From: Myripristis murdjan
Lineage: Eukaryota; Chordata; Actinopteri; Holocentriformes; Holocentridae
Length of the DNA: 64,000 nt
Direction of reading: 5' to 3'
NCBI RefSeq assembly: GCF_902150065.1
Contig: NC_043986.1
Span: 26,149,390-26,213,389 of the forward strand
Shown here piece after piece: positions 55,257 through 64,000 of this stretch; the first letter of the stretch is position 1; each line of letters begins with the position of its first letter. The translations under genes and the position numbers were made by a program. Below the pieces are notes generated by a model that was given only the letters and a program-made list of their open reading frames with translations, searched no databases and was not told where the DNA came from.

Positions 55257-57909
55257 CTGCACCTTCTCATTCATCTTCTGGCTGACACTCAGCAGCATCA
55301 GCATGTTGTCACACTCTGTGATGCCCATGGCGTAGAGATCACTGAGGACGTTAGCACATGCTATCCTGCCCTGAGAGAGCGAGAGAGAGAGAGAGAGCAA
55401 GAGAGAGAAATAAAACATAAGGACATGAAACTGGTGCTGCTTTAATTGATCCCATGAGTGCAGGTACAAGTTATGACACACTGTGTGTTGATTGTGTAAC
55501 GAATGGTCACTCTGATGTTCAGGAGTCTGTTGTTTGTGCTGTTTTTCTCACTCAGCAAAATAACACATACTTTGGACAAGTAGTGCTACTTTATTTGGAC
55601 GGGTGAAAATTTGTACATGTTCCATCTGTGCACATGTGTTTGAAGAGGCTGGAAAGGCCTTCTTCACAATTACAGGAGAGCCAACAATAAAGCATGCGGG
55701 AAATGTATTATGTTATGCATGTGCACTGTGCTTTGGGATTTCGGGGAAACACTAGTCATTTCAATTTTTTAATGTTACTTGGAAGGTAATAGGATATAGT
55801 AGGAGAGGCACAGCCACAGGCTCATTCTTGAATATTCATTGCGGAGAGCAGCTAAAACAGCAGGTGTCTGCTGCATTTTAGTATACAGCCTTTGCCTTCA
55901 AAGAAATTAAAGTGTGATTGAATTAAACATTCTGAATCTCAATAAATTCTTATAAACTCAATCAAATCATGCCATATCTTTCTGAGGTTATTTCCCATTC
56001 CAGTGTCCACAATTTATGTGAGTGCCCCAACAGTCCTGGCACCAGCTGGTGCCTTGACCTCTGACCCAGCACTGGCCATGCAAGTGCTATGCAAGCTGGG
56101 GATAAGCCCTGGCTCTGGTCCATTTCCTTTGAGAGCACGCACATGAACTGAAAAGGCTGGAAAACTTAGTAACTTGGAAGGCATAAGATTGTGTTTTTTC
56201 CCACAAACAAGATTCATATAGTAACTGAATGGTTATTTTTTATTGAAAGGTCTGCAATCAGGCATCATAAACGTAAACTTTATGGCAGAACAGTTGTATC
56301 AGATTGTATTAGATTGTACAGGTAGACCCAGTAAAGTGGCTATTGAGGGTGTATAATGCTAGAAGTATCTGACAGAAATTGCCAAAAGGCACAGTTATGG
56401 CTACAGCTACTGGAACAGGAACTAACTTTGGCACACAAATGTCCACTTCCACACAAAATTAATGCCAAAGGCCTCCTCAGTAGTATGCATTTATAAAAAT
56501 GCAAGGACATTACACTTTGTATGCACTAACTGTGATTCATCATATACATGCCCAAGAATAATCATGTGTGGATGGCTGATGTCTTTTTTGTAATTTTCCA
56601 AAGACAGATTGATTATTACTGTAAGGTTGTGAGTACATTTCCCTGGTGTCGAAACGCATCTGCATTTACTGACAATAAAAATGCTATCTCTGCAAGTGGT
56701 GGACATGTCTGTTGGGAGTTGCAGGCGACTTTGACACAGTAATGTGCTTGTGATGTCACTCTGAGGCCAGCCACCTGACTCACCGACTGAGCCAAGGCTG
56801 CCATTAGGGACAGCAGTTCACTTTAAACGTATTTGAATGTGTTGTGCTTCAGCATGACCTGGTGCTGTGCTGCCATTTTCAATAAAAGGACAGTCCTGCT
56901 AGTTAACTCACCATCATGTAAGGATCCTCTACCAGAGGGTAGAAGAAGTCAGTGGTCTGGACCAGAGAGAGCCCTCCATGCCTCAGAGGAGTCACACAGG
57001 AGTCCATTCCTATACCTTTAAACAATCAGAGCACAGCGTCATGTACAGGTGCATGGACACACACACAAATCAGTATTACTACAGACCACAAATCCACTGA
57101 CTTAATTTCCTAATGCCCATATTCCAGAGCCCTATCCATGACAGTGAAGTAAGCACACACAGTCCTGCAGTATGTGTATATTAGCAGAGTGAAGTAACTG
57201 AGCACGGAGGCCGAGATGAACTCTGCACCCAAAGCATCAGGAACATTTCTGCTGATTCATACTCGCTTGACAATTTCACAACTCACTGAACTTGTGTGCA
57301 TTTTACTTTTCACAAGAAGTTGCTACGCTAATAACGCTAATAAGTTTTTTTTTATGTGCAACGTTGCGTTCACAACCTAGCTGAATGATGTCTTTTATGG
57401 ACAGATATGGCTACGTTAGGGTTAAGTTGAAGTTTTATTCCTCCAAAGCGGCGCACCTGTCAAGTGACGTGCCGTGCGGGTTAGCAGTGTTAGCCACAGC
57501 TAGCTAAGTCCCTTTCCTCGTATCAGTGCATGGAGCACGCAGGCTAGCTGTGCTAACTCACATAGCCTTCCGCTCTGATGGTACATTTGACAACAGCACC
57601 ATGTGTGTCTGCTCCGGCGGCTCTCCGAGTCTTACCCAGTCGAGGGCCCGGCAGCTGTTGGCTGAACTCCGAGGTTTGGTCCCCGGCCTTTCCTGCCCCG
57701 GAGCGGTCGGGCTCCAGTCCCGCCAGGAGTTTGAGCAGAGCCTCCTGCGGGACCTTGCAGCCTCATCCCTTCAGGTCCGAGTAGGCGGTGAGACGGAACC
57801 CGCGCTCCAGGCCGTGCTCCTCGGGTTTGAACGATTTGTATCCGGGGGGGAAACACCTCTCGGTCCCCACAGCCTCGGCCGGGGGGGTCGGGGATGTGGA
57901 GCCCGACAT
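52409..57909 (-). CDS. sephs2: Selenophosphate synthetase 2, selenoprotein with in-frame UGA, complete, 8 exons
   Basis: The enzyme makes selenophosphate from selenide and ATP, the selenium donor for Sec-tRNA, and is itself a selenoprotein. The exons are 57909-57636, 57015-56912, 55370-55263, 55052-54898, 54272-54182, 54044-53945, 53259-53047 and 52659-52409, 1,296 nt in all and 431 residues (human 448). Codon 49 is TGA at 57765-57763 in the context [19 protein letters not shown], the catalytic Sec and Lys site. Other signatures are GMDSCV and [10 protein letters not shown] (exon 2), [14 protein letters not shown] and ECDNMLMLL (exon 3), [20 protein letters not shown] (exon 4), [17 protein letters not shown] (exon 5), [19 protein letters not shown] and PIIAKMAA (exon 7) and [15 protein letters not shown] (exons 7-8). 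The fish gene keeps introns, whereas the mammalian copy is intronless. The larger introns show only microsatellites and plain sequence. Confidence 0.97.
52660..52708 (+). repeat. (GA)n microsatellite at the sephs2 exon 8 acceptor
   Basis: On the gene strand about 45 bases of (CT)n end TCTCTGCAG, so the repeat supplies the polypyrimidine tract of the acceptor. Confidence 0.95.
55203..55255 (+). repeat. (CA)n microsatellite just after sephs2 exon 3 donor
   Basis: About 26 CA units. On the gene strand the intron starts GTGCAGTT and passes directly into (GT)n. Confidence 0.95.
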
Positions 57910-58120
57910 GTCTGTCTGAAGGGGGCTTCACACGGACAATGCCGGTCGCCTTAACCGGTAGATAGAAGAAACGCGGATGAATGGGGCCGCGTCTGTCGAG
58001 CGCCTGCCTTGAAGCAGGAGACCAGAGTAAAGTCAGCCACAATTAAAACAGGACTTCCGGTTGTTAAACATAATAAAACCCAGTTTTGTGAAACATCATA
58101 GTTTTGTATGACAACACTAA
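57910..58120 (-). promoter_or_regulatory. sephs2: sephs2 5' UTR and promoter
   Basis: A GC- and CpG-rich interval immediately precedes the start codon. An ETS-type GACTTCCGG lies near 58050-58058. It continues the CpG-rich character of exon 1. The transcription start is not fixed. Confidence 0.5.
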
Positions 58121-58880
58121 GCAGCACATTGATATTCTAGTCGAGCTATATCCCACAGGCGTCAAAGAGTCTAGTTAGGACCAGAGCACTAAAATGGGAA
58201 GAAAAAACACATTATAAAGTACATATTTCATATAACACCAGATAGGAGCCAGGGTTAATGCAACCTTTTATTTTGAAGGCCAAGTTTCCGGTCTCATTCT
58301 GAATAATTGTGTGTTTAACTTGACGCAGCAGAGGAAGTGAGCCTCGGCTCTTTAGCTTTCAGGTGTATCCTGCTAATTAGTGTTTTCTTAATACCATCTT
58401 TAGTCCGTGCTTATTCTGTTGCGTGCATTTTTAATACAAAGTATGTTGTTTAAATTGGAGTTTCACCGGATATCTTTTCTGATGAAGTTTGTGAAGAGAG
58501 GCAGTGGGAACAATGCATTGGCATGTCACCCTCATCCAGGTTAATGGTTTCTTCTCTGTTGTAGGCTACATTTTTTTATTCATAGAAACTGAAATAAGTT
58601 TCTACGGTTTAATTTGAAGTCACAGGCCTCAGCTCACTGAACATAGTTGAACCTGCAAACCATGTAGTCATGTGCATATTGATGATTGTCATGGTGTGAC
58701 TTTTCCACTAGGGGGGGCTACGGCCCTAGGTAGCTCTGCGTATTTTGGCTGTGTGCTTGCAGCATTCAGTGTAGGTGCAATCCTATAGTATCCTGCATCT
58801 AATGGTCCAGAAGCTGAGGTGGTAAGGCTCAGCAACATGGGTCTGGTTGTGACAACTATCGAGAACACACACACCCTCTT
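58121..58880. other. Intergenic DNA, nothing identified
   Basis: AT-rich unique-looking sequence. The right part, from about 58690, may already belong to the retroelement fossil that follows. Confidence 0.35.
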
Positions 58881-58889
58881 CATCTCCAG

Positions 58890-59810
58890 GGAGCCTTGAC
58901 CCACGGTCCTATCCTTTATAGGAGGTGCTGCTGTTCCTTACAGGCCTGTTTGATCGTGGTCATGCAGCCTCTACCTTGGGACTGTGCAGCAGCAATCACA
59001 GCGGGCCATGGTGGTTTTGGCCACTTTACCGTCAGGTACCACCCTCTGGTAAGGTGGTTCCTGTTTGGGCCATGTAGGCTGAGGCTTCCCACCCAGCGTT
59101 TCACTCCTCAGTGGGACCTGTGGGATCTGGGTGGCTTCACTGGGTCACCTTTTGAACGGCTGGCTCAGGTGGGTGTGGACGGAGCCTCTATCCATCAAGA
59201 TAGCTCTTCTCCTGGCTCTCATGTTGGCCATGCGAGTGGTGGATTTGTGTGTCTTGTCTGTTCATCCCTCCTTCATGTCAGTCAGCAACGATAAGGGGTT
59301 GGTGATACTGCGTCCCAATTCGTCCTTCTGGCCAAAGGTCATCACATTCTCCCTCAAGTCAAGGCTCATCCACGTGAGAGCGTTATCTCCTTACCTTCAT
59401 GTGGACAGGGAGGCGCAGCATCTAACGTCTTGTGTCCGATGCGAGTGCTCTGGTGTTATGTGGAATGCACAGAGACTGTTTCACTCTCTGGATCTAGAAG
59501 TATTAGTGGATGACACCTGTCTCATGGCCTCTTGGTCCTCTGCTTCTACCTTTGGGCAGTCATATCTCACAGATATTACTGCTGATTCAGTGTCCCATGC
59601 CTTGCTTGGTGCACAGTCTAGAGGCTTTCGTCTACTTTGGACTGAAATGGAGGATATGGCTTTTTTTTTTTTTTTTTTTTTTGTCTGGCTCTGCAACACG
59701 GTACAAGACCTTTAGGGGTTAGGGTTAGTGGGTACTCCACCATGGGACTGCTATCATGTTTCTCAGTTGTTTTTTTTTTTGGCTGGTGTTGGGAGTACAC
59801 TTATCCCGAC
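58890..59810 (+). mobile_element. DIRS-like retroelement fossil (tyrosine-recombinase region)
   Basis: Plus-strand sequence encodes stretches typical of the tyrosine recombinase of fish DIRS elements: IALLLALMLAMRVVDLCVLS followed by VHPSF, then VILRPNSSFWPKV, and later SASTFGQSYLTDITADSV. These align by eye with the 'KTALLLALTSAKRVSDL.ALSVHPS', 'LKPNPAFVPKV' and 'STF.RFYLLDV' blocks of that family. The copy is partial, broken in several places, and carries T-rich runs. It looks old. The outer limits are uncertain. Confidence 0.62.
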
Positions 59811-61770
59811 CAGTCTTTGTTGCGGAGTTTCAAAGACAGACAAGCAGTGTAGACGCAGGGGCTTTATAAGGGGTGGGTCCTAGGAGGCCCTTAGTACCTG
59901 ATTGGGCGGTGAGTGCAAAGTTCTTTCTGAAAAGAGCAGGTGATACCTTGACAGGGTAAGCTATCAGTGAAGTCTGTCACAGGGCAGTGATAGGTTTGTG
60001 TTGTATCCATCTTACGATGTCTTGCATCAAGTGAAACCACAAAGATTTTGCACTCTTTTCAGTCACACCAGTGAGTGGGTCAGTTTTTCACTTTACTGCT
60101 GGCTGGTCTTTTTGCCTTTGAATCTGTTAGTGCAAATTATTGCTATCAACTTTTTTTTAACAGACAAGGCTGGAAATAAAAACCCTGCTTGGGTCTGATA
60201 TTTGATGAAAGTGCCTGTTTGCTCAGTTCCATGCAGCAGCTGTACCTCACACTTCAGACAACTTCACAGCAGATGTAATGTACAATTTATTTGAGAGGGG
60301 CTGACTATTTAAGTTGAAGCTTGTACTTGACCATCATACCGTCGTTTCACTTCTGAACAGCAGCAAACATTTGTAAAAATGGATGACAATAGCCAAAATC
60401 TGAACCTTAATGCTTTTCAGTCATGGTGCCTCTTTCACAGTATCCTGTTCATGTTTTGAGACTTAGTTAACCATTTGTGTGTTGTATGTTTAGTTTGAAA
60501 CAATTTATTTTTGATCATTAAATTTTCTTAGATGCCCATATTTCCAGAGATTCGAAGGGAAGCACAACTTCAGACAATCTGTAAAGATATTCAAGTACAT
60601 TGTAAAAACACAACTCAGTTTGATCAGCTGGCTTTTCATTTTAGGTTCCCTTACAGAAGTCTGGGAAGCGCAGAAAGAAAGTTTTGATGTGTTTTCTGAC
60701 ATTGGTGCTGTTGAGAATGTAATGCCTTTTTTCAGCAGGATGATAAGTATAACTCTTTAGGTGAGAAAGCTTTTCTTTCAACTTTAAAGTTTACTAAGCA
60801 TATAAACAGATCAACTGAGGGAACCATGTTTTTGGCTTCTAACAAACTACCCAATGAGATCAGACCTAATGAAGAATTGATATTTATTTTGCAAATCTCC
60901 AATAATACAACAATTTTAAACAATATGTTGCACCAAATAATCTATAATTACAGACAATATTCACACAAACTGTGATGGAACCTCAATGTGCTTACATTCT
61001 GATAGATAAATAGGTGCCACAGGTAAGATAGACAGAATAAGGGGTTGGGCACAGTAATGTCTCTGGGTCTAGGATCAAGGATAAAGCAGTGGTGCAATTA
61101 AATGTCTACACAGGCACAGAACACAGAGAATGGCTACTTTTTCTATAAGTATATAGAGTATACCCATCTCTAATACATAATAATACATGTTTTGAGGTAA
61201 TGTAGACAGGCAACATTTATGACATTTTTAATATACTTTTTATTACTTAAAGCTCACTATGTTTTTCACATTGTTATTTCTTTTTCAGTTACCAATTCCG
61301 TTTGCTGTTGTGGGCAACAGTGCCACTCTAAACTGCCACACGTTTTTCTCGCGTGTGTCATCACTTTCAACCTAATTGCTATTGATACAATATGGATGGT
61401 GGGGCCAAAGTGTGCCCACCTGCTCCACAGCGTTTAGACACCTCCTCAGCTGCCACCGCACCACTGGAGTGAGGTGGTGCGGGGGCTGCAGTGAGAGGTC
61501 AGGGCTAATAGACATAAACTGACAGCAGAGACACATTCACACTCACGGTCTGCCATCTCAGAGGCAACGAGGGGAGGGAACTGATAGAACAGATGGGAGC
61601 AGAAAGTGAAGGGATGGATGGGAGAACGAATGGAAAAACTACTGCGAAGATGAATATATGGAGTAATACTAGGAAATTATCATGCTTATAAACTGGCTGT
61701 CGTTCTTTTCTCTGGTTCCTGGGTGGTGGATTGCTCGTTCTTCCATCTGATTGCCACTTGTCTTGATTCC
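59811..61770. other. Intergenic DNA, nothing identified
   Basis: No exon or named element is seen. The ikbkg 3' UTR should end near 61770. Confidence 0.4.
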
Positions 61771-61772
61771 AT

Positions 61773-61778
61773 TTTATT
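61773..61778 (-). terminator. ikbkg: Poly(A) signal of ikbkg
   Basis: AATAAA on the gene strand lies about 165 nt past the TAA stop codon. Confidence 0.7.
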
Positions 61779-61942
61779 AGGTCAGGTTTTTTTTTAATAT
61801 CTGTATATGATCAACAGTGTGTGTGTTTTTGTATGGCAGGGAGAAAGTAAGGTGCTACTGCCATACAAGTTTTCCAGATTGTGCCCAGAGCTGGAGGCAC
61901 GCTGGACATTGAAAGTGGTGGATGGTGGACCATCTTTTTCTG

Positions 61943-63692
61943 TTACTGTATACAGTCCATGACGTGTATCTGCAGCGTATCCATATCCGGAGCCTGGTAC
62001 TGGCACTTAGGACAACATAAATCTGGCAGCTCCTCGGCTCCAGCCACGCCCGCGTCGCCGACCGGTGGCAAACCCTGACTGCGGAACGAGGGAGGGGGCG
62101 CTGTGTTGAAAGGTGCACCAGCGAACACACCTGAGAGACAGGAAGACAGAGGAAAGCATACAGCAGGTTAAACAAATGCACTGTCACAGGGCAATGCGCA
62201 CAGAACTGAAGCACATCAAAACACATTCTTCCCATCAGCCATATCATTCAGTGATGATGTAGAAGCCTTTCTCTTGAATGACAATGGGTATTTAATGAAG
62301 CCGAGGAACCAAATTGTAAGTATCATATTCATAAAAACATATACAGCCAAGTTTTTTGAATGAATTTACATTATATACAATGTTAATAACTTTAAAATCA
62401 ATAAACGTTACTATATTATGAAGAGGTATTTAAAAAAGTACATTTAAAAATTTTAAAGTCTTTTCCTTATGCACCTTAATCAAATACTATATTATGTAAT
62501 TTCTGTATGATTCTGAATTTGAACTAACCGATGTTTGAATGTTTGTATATGATGTGAAATTTAAAAAAAAAAAAAATCAAACACCTTCGCAGAGAAAAAA
62601 ATAACCCAGAAAAATATACACTAACATGCTCTCCAATTTTATGTTTTAACAGGATCAAAAAAGAACAGTAGTTGTTGAACCGAACCAACAGTAGTTTTTG
62701 GAAATGCTGAAATATTGACCATGAGTGGCGTAAATACAACATTTAGTCAGTACTCATACAAATGACCATGATTGCACATGCACATGTACACAAGTGAAGC
62801 AAAAGGACTGGTGTTATTTTAGGACTGTTATTCAAAACGTGTGCCTACGTGTGTGTTGTGGTGCACCTGGCTGAGGGGGAATGTGTGGGGGTCGTGGGGC
62901 TCTGAAGTCCTCCAGGTGTCTCTGCTGCATCTCCTCCATGCATGCGCTGCAACACAGAGGAGCATGTGCAGATGAATATCTTCATGCTCAGACAAGTCAA
63001 CTCAGCACCATTGATCAACCAGAATAACACAAGCCAGCATCCATTTATCTACTACATATCTATATCTATACATATATATATATATCTTGTGATATCTCTA
63101 CTAAAATCTCCCCTCTGCACATCAAATTTGTTGGGCAAGAAAATACTTTGAATTTAAGGTGCCTTTTCCACAACGCGCTGACAACCTTGCCCTTGATGAA
63201 TGGGGAAGATCAACAAAAGTTGCCTCAAGATGCTGACAGAGCATCACATTAGCAATTGAGATTGAGGGCAGGGAGAGTGATTCAGCACTCAAGGACAATG
63301 TAACTCTGGATCTGGACTGAGGCGCATAGAGAGTAAGATGCCCTATTCTTTGAGACTTTCTTCAAAATGGCTCATTTATGCATAAAATAGCAAAGGCAGA
63401 CTCAGAAGATGGTAGATTGCGCACTTCTGCATGACAGCTGCAAAAGCTTTGTTCCACACTTCTGAGTGTACAAATTGATAGAATTGGTGATGAAAAATGG
63501 GCACATCTTTCTCTGTGCTGGAAATGAATTCTCTCTGATTTGGATGGTGCTTTACCGTGACGTTCCCTCCCGTTTGAGCTTGTCGATCTCAGTCACGGCC
63601 CGAGTCAGCTGATCCTGCAGCTCCTCCTTCCTCTGGTGCAGCTTCTCCCTTGCCTCACGCTCTGCGAGGAAATCTGCCTTGTAGATCTCAGC
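61943..63692 (-). CDS. ikbkg: NF-kappa-B essential modulator (NEMO / IKK-gamma), last three exons, partial
   Basis: NEMO is the regulatory scaffold of the IkB kinase complex and binds linear and K63 polyubiquitin. The exons visible on the minus strand are 63692-63556, 62946-62867 and 62130-61943, in phase and totalling 405 nt. The first encodes the end of the second coiled coil and leucine zipper ([18 protein letters not shown], then [18 protein letters not shown]). The second encodes [14 protein letters not shown] and a proline-rich linker. The third encodes the C-terminal CCHC zinc finger, [20 protein letters not shown] followed by QIHVMDCIQ and TAA. The zinc ligands Cys, Cys, His and Cys are all present. 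The 5' exons lie beyond the right edge of the window. Intron sequence between these exons is AT-rich with no named repeat. Optineurin, the closest relative, has a different finger sequence. Confidence 0.94.
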
Positions 63693-64000
63693 CTGAGAAA
63701 CACAAACACAAACGAAGACACAAACAAGGAGAAGGAAAAGAGATCGTTAATTCATTCCCTGGCATGATTTCAGTTTGCTTAACCTCACTATACCTGTATT
63801 ACATGTTAAAAAACGGGTGTGGCTAATTTATTTGTATGACATGTGATTCAGAAGGCTGGATCTACATCAATTTCTGTGTTGAGCTGTACAAAGCTCGAAA
63901 TGCATTATTAGTCAAAGGTTGTATACATGATAATTCTTGTTTTGTCCCATATCTGTCATATATTTGGACTACAGATATTTTAGTAGCTAAATAATAATTT

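Noticed and set aside
57763-57765. Premature stop making sephs2 a pseudogene
   Set aside because: The TGA is at the conserved selenocysteine site, all eight exons stay in phase, and a SECIS hairpin is present in the 3' UTR.
57526-57954. 142-codon open frame on the plus strand
   Set aside because: It is antisense to GC-rich sephs2 exon 1, and the minus strand has the conserved protein.
60505-60923. Open frames after the DIRS fossil that could be an extra gene
   Set aside because: They are short, AT-rich frames without splice partners or family motifs.
61943-63692. Assignment of the right-hand gene to optineurin
   Set aside because: The zinc finger [20 protein letters not shown] is the NEMO type, and the coiled-coil [18 protein letters not shown] also matches NEMO.
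1-64000. tRNA, rRNA, microRNA or snRNA genes
   Set aside because: I saw no convincing cloverleaf with A and B boxes and no other structured RNA apart from the SECIS. A tRNAscan or Rfam search would be decisive.

Overview
The window is vertebrate nuclear DNA, almost certainly from a teleost fish. It has split protein-coding genes with GT-AG introns, very dense (CA)n/(GA)n microsatellites, Tc1/mariner elements with long inverted repeats, and L1-, Rex/L2- and DIRS-type retroelement fossils. It also has a selenophosphate synthetase 2 gene that keeps its introns, whereas mammalian SEPHS2 is intronless. There is no bacterial-style operon, CRISPR array or phage.

Six protein-coding genes can be read exon by exon, and in the five complete ones the splice phases add up to an open frame. 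From left to right they are: ccnq (cyclin Q, minus, 11.3-15.0 kb, 257 aa); cfap126 (Flattop, plus, 16.0-25.2 kb, 229 aa), head-to-head with ccnq; an mgat4c-type N-acetylglucosaminyltransferase (minus, 27.2-33.3 kb plus a non-coding first exon near 35.4 kb, 466 aa); ap4b1 (AP-4 beta subunit, minus, 36.2-48.5 kb, 809 aa); sephs2 (minus, 52.4-57.9 kb, 431 aa including selenocysteine 49, with a SECIS hairpin in its 3' UTR); and the last three exons of ikbkg (NEMO, minus, 61.9-63.7 kb), which runs off the right edge.

The first 11 kb holds no recognisable coding gene. It has a CpG-rich, GA-rich island at about 3.2-4.7 kb that may be a promoter, a paired polypyrimidine/polypurine block at 8.8-9.4 kb, and unique sequence that could be regulatory. 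Transposon-derived DNA fills much of the cfap126 fourth intron (degraded Tc1-like element, LINE pieces) and the mgat4c intron between coding exons 1 and 2 (an L1 reverse-transcriptase gene interrupted by other LINE pieces). A nearly pristine Tc1-type transposon with an uninterrupted 350-codon DD38E transposase lies between ap4b1 and sephs2. A broken DIRS-like retroelement lies between sephs2 and ikbkg.

The genes do not form one pathway: they are a cell-cycle regulator, a ciliary basal-body protein, a Golgi glycosyltransferase, a vesicle coat subunit, a selenium-metabolism enzyme and an NF-kB scaffold. I did not find a convincing new biological system. The observations most worth a second look are the 1.8-kb minisatellite that abuts, and shares sequence with, the ap4b1 exon 1 splice donor; the selenocysteine/SECIS pair of sephs2; the intact DD38E transposon whose inverted repeat encodes the C-terminus of its transposase; and the repeated use of (GT)n and (CT)n tracts as splice-site sequence.
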